Source: Anaerolineales bacterium
GTDB taxonomy: Bacteria; Chloroflexota; Anaerolineae; Anaerolineales; UBA4823
Length of the DNA: 64,000 nucleotides
Assembly (NCBI GenBank): GCA_016929095.1
Contig: JAFGJM010000015.1
Coordinates: 62,001-126,000 of the forward strand
Direction: 5' to 3'
The position numbers and the translations under genes were made by a program. Shown piece after piece: positions 9,973-18,676 of this stretch; position 1 is the stretch's first letter, and each line of letters starts with the position of its first letter. Under the pieces are notes generated by a model. The model had not been told where the DNA came from, searched no databases, and saw only the letters and a program-made list of their open reading frames with translations.

Positions 9973-10737
9973 ATGAAGCTATATCTCTCGAAAATCGAAT
10001 CCCTCTTGCAGACCCTGGTCGAGGGGAGCGTCTTTAACCTGTTTGCACCCAAAAACCCGGTTATAGACCTTGGCGATCAGTTGGTTTTGGCATTTAAGAG
10101 TAGCACACGCATAAAAACTGAGGAGAATAATATTGCGCCAGACCTTTACACAATCATTGCCCACCCCTCTTATTTATATAAACTGCAAACACAAAAAGAC
10201 TGGCAAGACATAGTGCTTGAAAGGCTTATCTCTGAAGCCAAAAAACACCATTGCTCATTTATCGGTCCACTCAAGATACAATGCGAAGCGGATAGCACGC
10301 TTTCCCCTCAAAAAATTGAGATCGTGGCGCAAATCAGCATCGATAAAATCACCTCCACCACCGATATGGATATCGATTTTTTAGAAAATGAGCGCTGTAT
10401 ACCCCAAAATGCGTTTTTTATTGTCAATGGAAACCAAACATTCCCTCTAACCCGATCGGTGGTAAATATCGGCCGGCGACCAGACAATGATTTGGTCATC
10501 GACGATCCCCGTATATCGCGGCTGCATGCGCAATTGAGAGTGGTTAAAGAACAATACAAGATTTTTGACCTGGATTCGACCGGCGGGACATCGGTTAATG
10601 GACAAAAAATCCATCAATGCGTATTATCCCCGGGTGATGTGGTTTCATTGGCAGGCGTTCCTCTGGTTTACGGGCAAGAACCCAACAATTTGGGTACAAC
10701 CGATCAAATGATCTCCGGTTCCCCTGCAATCTCATGA
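9973..10737 (+). CDS. FhaA-like protein (DUF3662-type N-terminus plus FHA domain)
   Basis: About 254 residues with two parts. The N-terminal 130 residues match the layout of the FhaA N-terminal domain (LSKIESLLQTLVEGSVFNLF, then a DLYTIIAHP segment). The C-terminal 90 residues form a forkhead-associated domain with GRRPDNDLVI, DPRISRLHAQL and TGGTSVNGQKI, which in characterised FHA domains binds phosphothreonine. In actinobacteria FhaA joins Ser/Thr kinase signalling to peptidoglycan synthesis beside rodA and pbpA; the neighbours here fit that. ATG 9973 is preferred over TTG 9967. No kinase gene lies in the window. Confidence 0.85.
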   Translation: MKLYLSKIESLLQTLVEGSVFNLFAPKNPVIDLGDQLVLAFKSSTRIKTEENNIAPDLYTIIAHPSYLYKLQTQKDWQDIVLERLISEAKKHHCSFIGPLKIQCEADSTLSPQKIEIVAQISIDKITSTTDMDIDFLENERCIPQNAFFIVNGNQTFPLTRSVVNIGRRPDNDLVIDDPRISRLHAQLRVVKEQYKIFDLDSTGGTSVNGQKIHQCVLSPGDVVSLAGVPLVYGQEPNNLGTTDQMISGSPAIS

Positions 10738-10747
10738 GCAAAACATA

Positions 10748-11182
10748 ATGAGCGGTATTATTTTATTGATCCTGCGTTTTGTGTTCACAGCCTGCCTGTA
10801 CCTTTTCTTGGGATGGGCAATCTATACGCTTTGGCAGGAATTAAAACGCCAAAGCAAAACGCTAGATTCTTACCAGATCCCGCCGATCAACCTGCACCTT
10901 GAAGGAGATGGGCATTCCCGTACCCAGACATTCAGTATCCCGGAAATCTCGCTGGGCAGAAATCTCTCATGCGATTTTTGCCTGGAAGACCATACCGTAT
11001 CTACCGAACACGCTCGCCTGATTTACCAACAAGGACAATGGTGGGTGGAGGACCTGCGGTCGACCAATGGCACTTTCCTAAACCAATTACCGGTTCACGA
11101 AGCGATGGTCGTCACTTCTGGGGATGAATTACAATGTGGACAGGTCATCATCGAAATTTTGATTGGTGAAATTTCACTATGA
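10748..11182 (+). CDS. FhaB-like membrane-anchored FHA protein
   Basis: A 144-residue protein: one N-terminal transmembrane helix (about residues 3-26) followed by a cytoplasmic FHA domain with LGRNLSCDFCLED, VSTEHARLIY and STNGTFLNQ. The same architecture (helix plus FHA) marks FhaB/FipA of actinobacteria, which is recruited to the division site through a phosphothreonine. It starts ten bases after the first FHA gene, so the two form an operon. Phosphothreonine contacts (Arg, Ser, Asn) are present. Kinase partner not in the window. Confidence 0.85.
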   Translation: MSGIILLILRFVFTACLYLFLGWAIYTLWQELKRQSKTLDSYQIPPINLHLEGDGHSRTQTFSIPEISLGRNLSCDFCLEDHTVSTEHARLIYQQGQWWVEDLRSTNGTFLNQLPVHEAMVVTSGDELQCGQVIIEILIGEISL

Positions 11183-11213
11183 AGGAATTTTTTACGATCA
11201 GGGAGAATATCAC

Positions 11214-12080
11214 ATGACAGACAAACCAACCATCGCCATTATCGGAGGTTCTGGGTTATACCATATGCCCGGCTTGAAAGATACCCAGGAACACAATCTA
11301 AATACTCCGTTTGGAAAACCCAGCGCGCCGATCATAGTGGGTACTTTGGCAGGCAAAAAAGTCGCCTTTTTAGCCCGGCACGGCATTGGTCACCATATCT
11401 CACCCAGCGAGATCAATTTTCGCGCCAATATTTACGCCTTGAAATTATTGGGCGTCGAGAGGGTGATTGGTATCAGCGCCTGCGGCTCCTTGCGTGAAGA
11501 TTATGCCCCTGGCAATATCATCATTCCCGATCAGCTTTTCGATTTTACCCGCTTACGGAAACGAACATTCTTTGAAGATTCGCTGGTAGCTCATATCAGC
11601 GTCGCCGACCCATTTTGCGAAGACCTTTCCGAACAGGTTTACCAGGCTGTTAAACAGACTGGTGCTGTCACCCACCGCGGCGGTACCATGATCACCATCG
11701 AAGGGCCGCGCTTTTCTACGCGGGGTGAATCAAACGTATTTCGTTCCTGGGGAATGTCACTCATTGGCATGACGACGTCGCCGGAAGCCTTTTTGGCTCG
11801 CGAAGCCGAGCTTTGTTATACGGTTATTGGGCATGTCACCGATTACGATGTCTGGCATATCAGTGAAAAACCGGTCACTGTAGAAATAGTGGTAGAAATC
11901 CTGAATAAAAATTCAGTGATCGCCCAGCAAACCGTTGGAAACCTGATACAAAATCATAAATCAGAAAGAACCTGTCAGTGTAGCTCGGCTTTGAAAACTG
12001 CCCTGATTACCGATCCGAATGTCATTCCTGCCGAAACCCGCCAGCGGTTGGGTATATTTGTGGAAAAATATCTGAATTAA
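11214..12080 (+). CDS. mtnP: S-methyl-5'-thioadenosine phosphorylase
   Basis: A 288-residue purine phosphorylase that splits methylthioadenosine to adenine and methylthioribose-1-phosphate in methionine salvage. Seen: GGSGLY at the N-terminus, phosphate-binding RHG in FLARHGIGH, SACGSLRED, and TIEGPRFSTRGES with the substrate-binding region that follows. ATG 11214 follows GGGAGA at 11201-11206; the longer frame opening at 11163 overlaps the FHA gene and lacks family similarity. It is wedged between the fha pair and the RodA fusion, so it may be co-transcribed with cell-wall genes. A 6-oxopurine phosphorylase role cannot be excluded. Confidence 0.93.
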   Translation: MTDKPTIAIIGGSGLYHMPGLKDTQEHNLNTPFGKPSAPIIVGTLAGKKVAFLARHGIGHHISPSEINFRANIYALKLLGVERVIGISACGSLREDYAPGNIIIPDQLFDFTRLRKRTFFEDSLVAHISVADPFCEDLSEQVYQAVKQTGAVTHRGGTMITIEGPRFSTRGESNVFRSWGMSLIGMTTSPEAFLAREAELCYTVIGHVTDYDVWHISEKPVTVEIVVEILNKNSVIAQQTVGNLIQNHKSERTCQCSSALKTALITDPNVIPAETRQRLGIFVEKYLN

Positions 12081-12119
12081 TAATTGCAGACTTGCTTCTT
12101 ATAAACGGATACCCCTGAT

Positions 12120-14567
12120 TTGTTTTCACGCGTCCGTACTTCCCTTCCGAATTTCAAAGAAAATCGCCTGTTGATTCTCTGCAGCGTGATATTGCTTCTG
12201 TTAGCCGCCTCCCTCACTTTATCTCCAGCAGCGAGAGCCCGCTCCTGGGATGTCGATTATAAATGGGCGCATTGGCTGGGATATATTCTTTGGGTTGTTT
12301 TGTTTTTCTATGCCAACCGCCTGATCGCCCGCCACCTCCCGCATCACGATCCTTATCTCCTGCCAATTACTTCTCTTTTATTTGGATGGGGATTGATGAC
12401 CATCTGGCGGTTAACACCGTCCTTTGGATTACGCCAAACTCTTTGGCAGATTCCGGCAATATATCTGTTAACATGGGGCGTTAAACGCCCTTCCATACTG
12501 GTTTTCTTAAAACGCTATAAATATTTGTGGCTCACCAGTGGCCTGGCTTTAACGGCGTTAACCCTGTTGTTGGGCACCAATCCCACCGGAAAGGCTTTTC
12601 CCCATCTTTGGCTGGGCTGTTGTGGATTTTATATTCAACCCTCCGAGCCTCTCAAGCTGCTTCTGATCGTCTATCTGGCAGCCTACCTGGCAGATAGCCA
12701 GGATAAGCAAGCCAGACGCCGGGATGGGAAATTGGTAGTTACCTCAACCATCACCCATAGCCTGCTGCCGCTCCTGGCGCCCACCGCGATCATGACCAGT
12801 CTGGCATTGCTGCTGCTGATCTTTCAACGCGATCTCGGGACTGCTACCATATTTTTATTTCTTTACGCCATGATCATCTACATCGCTACCGGTCGCTGGG
12901 AAATTTTGATCACCGGAGGGGGTATGCTTTGTCTGGCAGGATATGCCGGTTATTACCTGTTCGACGTGGTACGCATTCGCATCGACGCCTGGATCAACCC
13001 CTGGTTGGACCCCAGCGGAAGGTCATATCAAATCGTTCAATCCTTGATGGCAATCGCAAATGGCGGCGTTTTGGGGAGAGGGATTGGAATGGGCAATCCC
13101 AGCCTGGTACCCATCCCGCATTCCGACTTTATCTTTGCCGCGATCAGTGAAGAGAGCGGCTTGGTGGGATCGTTGGGGCTTATTTTACTCCTGGTATTAT
13201 TGTGCACCCGCGGGCTGACCATTGCCTTGCGCGCCTCGGATAATTTTCAGCGGTTTTTAGCCTGTGGTTTAACCACTTATCTCACCGCGCAAAGCATTTT
13301 GATCATTGGGGGTAATTTACGCGTGCTGCCGCTTACCGGGGTTACCCTGCCCTTTGTATCCTATGGGGGTTCCTCATTAGTAACCTCATTCCTGGCACTG
13401 ATGATCTTGCTGCAAATCAGTAATCAAACGCCTGACCCGGTTTTGAATAAACCCAACCTGAAACCTATCCTTCATCTGGGAGGATTATTGTATGCCGGCT
13501 TTTTTGCCACGGCGCTGGCTGCTGGATGGTGGGGTTTTTATCGTGGACCTTCGTTACTCACCCGTACGGATAATGCCCGGCGCGCCATTGCCGACCTTTC
13601 GGTACGCCGCGGCGATATCCTGGACCGCAATAACGACCCGCTCGTCACAACCCTGGGGGAACCGGGTAACTATTATCGCCAGGTTCTATACCCGGCTATC
13701 AGTCCGGTCGTCGGATATAACAATCCTACATATGGGCAATCTGGATTGGAAGCCAGCCTGGATAATTATTTACGGGGTATCCAGGGGCATCCTACCCTCA
13801 CGATCTGGTGGAACCACCTGCTATACGGGCAGCCGCCCCCCGGATTGAATATTCGCCTCACCCTGGAAAACCGCTTGCAGAAAATCGCGGATGAACTGAT
13901 GGCAAATACAACCGGCGCCCTGGCTTTGATGAACGCTCAAAACGGTGAAATTTTGGTAATGGCTTCTCACCCCGGTTTTAACGCCAACCAGTTGGATACT
14001 CACTGGGGTGAACTTATCACAGATACAAATGCTCCTTTGTTAAACCGCGCCGTTTTAGGGTTGTATCCCACAGGCGACCTGGAAAATTTGCTGGATGCTA
14101 AAAATTACACCACCGCCGATTTCTTTAACGTTCCCCAGTTGCGCCTGCCCAGCGATCAAATGGCTGCTTCGATCACCGGCGATACCATCACGCCCGCTCA
14201 AATGGTCATCATGGCTGCCACACTGAGCAGCGGCGGAACGCAACCGGCTGCTTCTCTGGTCACGGCGGTTGAGACGCCCCGAGCGGGCTGGGTAATATTG
14301 ACGCCATTGGAAAAATCCAACCCGGAAATATCCATAACTTCCGTGCAAGCCATGATCGAAAAATACGCCCAATCCGATCAGGAAATGTGGTGGATTACCG
14401 AGGTGATTGATAAAGACGCAGAGTTACCCGTTACATGGTTTGTGGGCGGCACACTACCCACTCAGCAGGATTCATCGTTTGCGATTGCCCTGGTTCTTGA
14501 AGAATCAACTCCCGAGCTGGCGCAGCAAATTGGGAAAGATATCTTATCCCGCGCGCAGCATCCCTGA
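12120..14567 (+). CDS. RodA/FtsW (SEDS) glycosyltransferase fused to a degenerate PBP transpeptidase domain
   Basis: An 815-residue fusion. Residues 1 to about 470 are a polytopic SEDS peptidoglycan polymerase with QRDLGTA, the catalytic-site segment PWLDPSGRSYQ (D297), PHSDFIFAAISEESG and PFVSYGGSS. Residues about 490-815 align in order with a PbpA-type class B PBP: RGDILDRN, the 'YGxSGLE' region, LTLENRLQ, a pocket strand GALALMNAQNGEIL, and TPAQMVIMAATLSSGG. The active site is lost: the usual YPPGSxxK reads YPTGDLEN (D653, N656), and no KTG motif occurs before the WFVGG strand. So the polymerase half looks active and the transpeptidase half looks like a structural partner only. Start is a TTG. 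Upstream FHA genes recall the actinobacterial fha-rodA-pbpA locus. Confidence 0.88.
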   Translation: MFSRVRTSLPNFKENRLLILCSVILLLLAASLTLSPAARARSWDVDYKWAHWLGYILWVVLFFYANRLIARHLPHHDPYLLPITSLLFGWGLMTIWRLTPSFGLRQTLWQIPAIYLLTWGVKRPSILVFLKRYKYLWLTSGLALTALTLLLGTNPTGKAFPHLWLGCCGFYIQPSEPLKLLLIVYLAAYLADSQDKQARRRDGKLVVTSTITHSLLPLLAPTAIMTSLALLLLIFQRDLGTATIFLFLYAMIIYIATGRWEILITGGGMLCLAGYAGYYLFDVVRIRIDAWINPWLDPSGRSYQIVQSLMAIANGGVLGRGIGMGNPSLVPIPHSDFIFAAISEESGLVGSLGLILLLVLLCTRGLTIALRASDNFQRFLACGLTTYLTAQSILIIGGNLRVLPLTGVTLPFVSYGGSSLVTSFLALMILLQISNQTPDPVLNKPNLKPILHLGGLLYAGFFATALAAGWWGFYRGPSLLTRTDNARRAIADLSVRRGDILDRNNDPLVTTLGEPGNYYRQVLYPAISPVVGYNNPTYGQSGLEASLDNYLRGIQGHPTLTIWWNHLLYGQPPPGLNIRLTLENRLQKIADELMANTTGALALMNAQNGEILVMASHPGFNANQLDTHWGELITDTNAPLLNRAVLGLYPTGDLENLLDAKNYTTADFFNVPQLRLPSDQMAASITGDTITPAQMVIMAATLSSGGTQPAASLVTAVETPRAGWVILTPLEKSNPEISITSVQAMIEKYAQSDQEMWWITEVIDKDAELPVTWFVGGTLPTQQDSSFAIALVLEESTPELAQQIGKDILSRAQHP

Positions 14568-14986
14568 TATCATCGTAGTAACGACTAAAGGCGTTTCTAT
14601 AAACCGCCTTGCACCCAATGACTATACGCCCTGGATTGTAATGTCAAAAAAATAATATTGTGTTGAAGAAAGTTGCTTTCGACTGGTCCGGGTTGCGGAT
14701 GGTTGGCTGAGTGCCTGTGTTTAGCTTACAATGGAGAATTTCGGTTCTTCTGCTTGACAGGGAAAAATTCTTAATTTATGTTTAACGAATAATTAGGGCT
14801 AAAATTTTATTGGTACCAATTAACCCGGTTATTCTGAATGAATTGGATAACATAGTTGTCAATTCTTATGAAAATAAGAATTCAAATAAAAGTACTATTG
14901 TGCGCTCACGCAAACATTTGAATGCCGATATTCTACATAGTAACTCAATATTGTATTGCTGTTCTAAAAAGGAATGGAGTGGAGAC
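14568..14986. other. gene-free stretch between the RodA fusion and the propeller gene
   Basis: About 420 bases with no supported gene. An imperfect hairpin (AAGGCG ... CGCCTT, about 14588-14610) lacks a T-run, so it is not a clear terminator. AT-rich sequence from 14750 onward probably holds the promoter of the propeller gene (TAAAAT at 14800-14805). An open frame from TTG 14810 runs into the propeller gene, but its first 59 codons look non-coding. Confidence 0.5.
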
Positions 14987-16948
14987 ATGATGTTCGCAAC
15001 TACAAAGAGAATATCCTTTATCAGCTTTCTGGTTTTGTTAATGATAAGCCAGGTTGGCGTTGCTTCTGCCGGAGAAAATGTTTGGACAAATCATGGGCCT
15101 GAAGGCGGAATAATTAGCGATCTGGCAATCGACCCGCAAACCTCAGGTACGATATATGCAGCCACGCAAAATAATGGTGTTTTCAAAAGTACCAATAGCG
15201 GCGAGAGCTGGAGTGTGATCAACAACGGTTTGACCGATAATAATATTAAAGTTCTAGCGATCGACCCTGCGACGCCAGCCACCTTATATGCTGGGACATT
15301 TAGTGGCGGTGTGTTCATAAGTACCGATAGCGGTGAGAATTGGGAGGCGGTTAACACTAACCTGACCAATAAAAATATTCCCACGCTTGCCATCGATCCG
15401 CAAACACCAACCACTCTCTACGCCGGAACAAACGGCTCTGGCGTATTTACAAGCATTAATAATGGCGGCAGTTGGCAGGCAATCAACAATAATCTGACCA
15501 ACCTATATATTCAAGCCCTGGCAATTGACCCAACCACCCCAACCACCCTCTATGCCGGGACAAACGGCGGTGTTTTTAAAAGCACGGATAGTGGAGGAAA
15601 TTGGGCTCCCCGCAACAATGGATTGACTAATTCATACATAAAATCATTGGCAATCGATCCCACTACACCGACTACCCTGTATGCTGGCACGAGTGGAGGT
15701 GTGTTCAAAAGCACCAACGGCGGCGATATCTGGACAGAATTTAATACCGGGCTGACCAATATATATATTACTGATTTATGCATCAACCCGACAACACCTT
15801 CCACACTCTATGCGGGAACATCTGGCGGTGGTGTTTTTAAACATACCGGTGGAAGTAATTGGGAGGCAGTCAATAGCGGGGTGACCAATCTCTTCGTGTT
15901 AACGCTGGCTATCAACCCGGCATCTTCGGCTACACTCTATGCAGGAACGAATGGCGATGGCGTATTCAAAAGCACCGACAGCGGCGCCAATTGGGAGGCA
16001 GTGAACACCGACTTGAATAATACCGATGTCAGGTGTTTGGCAATTGACCCCATAACACCGGCGAATATTTTTGCAGGAACAAATAAATCCGGGGTATTTA
16101 GAAGCACTGACCATGGTTTAAGTTGGGAGGCAGTCAATACCGGCTTGACCAATAAAGAGGTTATGGCGCTGGCAATCGATCCGGTAACACCGACCACACT
16201 TTATGCAGGAATAGTCGGTAGCGGGGGCGGCGTATTTAGAAGCACAAATTCCGGCGAGGGTTGGGAAGCCAAGAATATAAACCTGACAAATAAAGAAATT
16301 CGCGCTCTGGCAATCGATCCGGCAACACCGAACACGCTCTACGCCGGAACAGACGGCACTGGTGTATTTAAGAGCACCAACAGCGGTGACAGTTGGCAGG
16401 CAGCTAATACAGGATTGTCCGTACCTATATATACTTTGGCTATAGATCCACTGACGCCAACTACCCTTTATGCCGGGACCAACTCCGGTGTTTCCAAAAG
16501 TACCAACGGAGGTGAAAACTGGGACTCAAACACCACTGGATTACCCCACTCTACTGTATATGCTTTGGCAATTGATCCGCAAAATCCTGCCACCCTTTAT
16601 GCAGCCACAATGAATAACGGTGTGTTCAAGAGCACAGACAGCGGCGATAATTGGGAGGAAGTTAACACCGGGCTGACTGATACTCATGGTAGGGCATTGG
16701 TAATTGATCCGCTAAATCCCAGTAAACTTTATGTAGGGACATACGGTGGCGGAGTCTTCAAAAGCACCAATGGCAGTGACACCTGGCAAACGATTAACGA
16801 TGGCTTGCCAAACTTATATGTTTACTCCCTGGCAATTGACCCGCTCAGAACCGGCAACATTTACGCCGGGACTTATGTCAGCGGTGTATTTGATATGCAA
16901 CAGTATTATATAGTCTATCTGCCCACTATCATCAGGAGCGCGCCATAA
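14987..16948 (+). CDS. secreted BNR/sortilin-like beta-propeller protein with 14 tandem repeats
   Basis: A 653-residue exported protein: signal peptide about 1-28 (cleavage near ASA/GE), then 14 repeats of roughly 42-45 residues. Each contains LAIDPxTPTTLYAGT, a GVFKSTxSGxxWxxVN block (the BNR Asp-box style S/T-x-D/N-x-G-x-x-W) and a (L/N)xxxxVxAL linker. The repeats should fold into one or two beta-propellers. Function unknown; relatives include glycosidases and adhesins, but no catalytic residues are evident. The C-terminus YIVYLPTIIRSAP resembles the YLPLV/I tail found on many Chloroflexota exported proteins. GGAATGGAGTGGAG precedes two ATGs (14987, 14990). Repeat copies differ at nucleotide level, so the array is old. 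Confidence 0.85.
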   Translation: MMFATTKRISFISFLVLLMISQVGVASAGENVWTNHGPEGGIISDLAIDPQTSGTIYAATQNNGVFKSTNSGESWSVINNGLTDNNIKVLAIDPATPATLYAGTFSGGVFISTDSGENWEAVNTNLTNKNIPTLAIDPQTPTTLYAGTNGSGVFTSINNGGSWQAINNNLTNLYIQALAIDPTTPTTLYAGTNGGVFKSTDSGGNWAPRNNGLTNSYIKSLAIDPTTPTTLYAGTSGGVFKSTNGGDIWTEFNTGLTNIYITDLCINPTTPSTLYAGTSGGGVFKHTGGSNWEAVNSGVTNLFVLTLAINPASSATLYAGTNGDGVFKSTDSGANWEAVNTDLNNTDVRCLAIDPITPANIFAGTNKSGVFRSTDHGLSWEAVNTGLTNKEVMALAIDPVTPTTLYAGIVGSGGGVFRSTNSGEGWEAKNINLTNKEIRALAIDPATPNTLYAGTDGTGVFKSTNSGDSWQAANTGLSVPIYTLAIDPLTPTTLYAGTNSGVSKSTNGGENWDSNTTGLPHSTVYALAIDPQNPATLYAATMNNGVFKSTDSGDNWEEVNTGLTDTHGRALVIDPLNPSKLYVGTYGGGVFKSTNGSDTWQTINDGLPNLYVYSLAIDPLRTGNIYAGTYVSGVFDMQQYYIVYLPTIIRSAP

Positions 16949-16987
16949 GGGCAAACACACCTACATATTTATCCAGATACCATTTGT

Positions 16988-17010
16988 AGATGGGATCGGC
17001 GATCCCATCT
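16988..17010. repeat. 10-bp hairpin downstream of the propeller gene
   Basis: AGATGGGATC (16988-16997) and GATCCCATCT (17001-17010) are perfect inverted copies around a GGC loop. There is no T-run on either side, so it may act as an mRNA-end structure but not as a standard intrinsic terminator. Confidence 0.5.
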
Positions 17011-17092
17011 GCAGTGCATTAATGAAAAATCCACGATAAAAAAATATACCGCCCTCAAATACCGCCGCTTCCCACAAAAAATAATTATTGAT

Positions 17093-17120
17093 GTAGCGGC
17101 AATTCATGAATTGCCGCTAC
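17093..17120. repeat. perfect 28-bp palindrome
   Basis: GTAGCGGCAATTCA (17093-17106) is followed at once by its exact reverse complement (17107-17120). It lies seven bases past the tyrS stop. On the minus strand it is followed by an AT-rich stretch ending in TTATTTTTT, so it may end tyrS transcription. GTAGxGGC-AATTCATGAATT-type palindromes are a recurring dispersed repeat style in environmental bacteria (recalled, not checked). Confidence 0.6.
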
Positions 17121-17126
17121 GAAATT

Positions 17127-18344
17127 CTAAACCACTTTCAAAAATCTACGCTTACCCACTTGCAGCACCCCTGGGTGCGGGAACGACTGGTTGGCATCCG
17201 TCAATACCTCGCCATCCAGGCGCACGCCGTTCTGCATGAGTAAGCGTCTACCTTCGCTCTTGCTGGTGACCAGATTCCCCGCCAGCATTACTTCCAACAC
17301 CGTTTGCCCGGCTTGAAGTGTGAATTCTTCCATTTCATCCGGCAAAGCGCCGTGCTGGAAAATCTGTACAAATGCCTGCTCAGCTTGTTTTGCATCTTCA
17401 CCACCGTAGAAAATCTCCACGATCTCTCGCGCCAGTTTCATCTTGGCATCCCGCGGATGAAGCTTGCCCAATTGCAAACTTTGTTCAATATCCTCTATCT
17501 CCTGGGTAGACCAGCGTGTCACCAGGCGGAAGTATGTGCTCATGGCAACATCCGGGACGCTCATCACTTTGCCATACATATCCTCCGCCGTCGAATTGAG
17601 CGGAATATGGTTGCCCAGCGATTTACTCATCCGCACCACCCCATCGGTGCCGGGGAGAATGCCCATGATGATGGCGATGTTAGGCTTCTCACCCATAAAT
17701 GTCATCAGCTTGCGGGCGGCGGTGACAATATTGAATAGCTGGTCGGTGCCGCCCACCTGCACATCGGTACGCATGGCATAGGCGTCATAGCCCTGCATGA
17801 TCGAGTAAAAAGTTTCGTGCAGGTAGATCGCGTCGCCACGTTCCCAGCGCAGCTTGAAATTTTCACGGGTTAAAAATTGCTGGATCGTAAAATTAGAAGC
17901 CAGCTCGATCAAATCGGCAAAATTCAATTTGGAAAGCCAATCGGCGTTGAACTTAACCAACGTTTTCTCGCGATCCAGCACCCGGTAAGCCTGTTCTGCA
18001 TATGTACGGGCGTTCTCTTGTACCTGCTCGGGCGATAATTGAGGGCGCAATATATCTTTATCCGAAGGATCGCCAATCAGAGAGGTATAGTTGCCGATCA
18101 AGAAAACCACTTCATGACCTAATTCCTGGAACTGGCGCAGCTTGCGCATGGTGATGGTGTGCCCCAGGTGCAAATCCGCGGTGCGCGGATCATAGCCGCA
18201 ATAGACGCGCAGGGGTCGCCCTTCTTTCTCAGCGTCAATGAGGCGCTGGCGCAGCTCATCCGCCATGACTTGCTTGAGGGCTTCATCCCCATATTCTGTA
18301 CCTCTCATCAGATATTCAACCTGCTCGTCAATTGTCATTTTCAT
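17127..18344 (-). CDS. tyrS: tyrosyl-tRNA synthetase
   Basis: A 405-residue class I synthetase that charges tRNA(Tyr). Seen: YCGYDPRTADLHLGHTI with the HIGH-equivalent HLGH, the tyrosine pocket QGYDAYAM with VGGTDQLFN, KMSKS as VRMSKSLGN, and a C-terminal S4 RNA-binding domain (VTSKSEGRRLLMQNGVRL). The HLGH form and length point to the TyrZ/TyrRS-2 branch. GGATGGAG lies upstream of ATG 18344; an ATG at 18359 overlaps that site. A TATAAT on the minus strand (18377-18382) gives a likely promoter. No T-box leader is visible upstream; that area holds repeats. Confidence 0.96.
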   Translation of the reverse strand: MKMTIDEQVEYLMRGTEYGDEALKQVMADELRQRLIDAEKEGRPLRVYCGYDPRTADLHLGHTITMRKLRQFQELGHEVVFLIGNYTSLIGDPSDKDILRPQLSPEQVQENARTYAEQAYRVLDREKTLVKFNADWLSKLNFADLIELASNFTIQQFLTRENFKLRWERGDAIYLHETFYSIMQGYDAYAMRTDVQVGGTDQLFNIVTAARKLMTFMGEKPNIAIIMGILPGTDGVVRMSKSLGNHIPLNSTAEDMYGKVMSVPDVAMSTYFRLVTRWSTQEIEDIEQSLQLGKLHPRDAKMKLAREIVEIFYGGEDAKQAEQAFVQIFQHGALPDEMEEFTLQAGQTVLEVMLAGNLVTSKSEGRRLLMQNGVRLDGEVLTDANQSFPHPGVLQVGKRRFLKVV

Positions 18345-18435
18345 ATTGTTTTTCTCCATCCGTTATGATGCTTGGGATTATATAGAAAGCTGTCTATCTT
18401 CCTGAATATTGCGTTTGTCATCCAGAGTACAATGC

Positions 18436-18518
18436 CTGTCATTCTGAGCGCAGCGAAGAATCTAATGGATGATCGTTCAGTTTCTTCGGTCACCCTGGCG
18501 GGCTCCCTCAGAATGACA
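18436..18518. repeat. interspersed repeat, copy 1
   Basis: CTGTCATTCTGAGCGCAGCGAAGAATCTAA opens and CTCCCTCAGAATGACA closes this unit; the two ends are inverted copies of each other (GTCATTCTGA / TCAGAATGAC), so it can fold into a long hairpin. A tail TTCCCTTAGGAGCG follows in both copy 1 and copy 2. No coding capacity. Confidence 0.75.
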
Positions 18519-18553
18519 TTCCCTTAGGAGCGCAGCGAAGAACTCACCTCTTC

Positions 18554-18637
18554 CTGTCATTCTGAACGTAGCGAAGAATCTAATCCATGATCGTACAGAT
18601 TCTTCGGTCGCCCTAGCGGGCTCCCTCAGAATGACAG
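18554..18637. repeat. interspersed repeat, copy 2
   Basis: A direct copy of the previous unit, about 90 percent alike by eye (CTGTCATTCTGAACGTAGCG ... GCGGGCTCCCTCAGAATGACAG), with the same inverted ends and the same TTCCTTAGGAGCG tail. The pair forms a tandem with a period of about 118 bases. Confidence 0.75.
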
Positions 18638-18676
18638 TTCCTTAGGAGCGAAGTACGAGCGAATAATCACGCCATT

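Noticed and set aside
14810-14986. upstream extension of the propeller gene from TTG 14810
   Set aside because: A good ribosome site and signal peptide begin at 14987, and the 59 extra codons look like AT-rich intergenic sequence.
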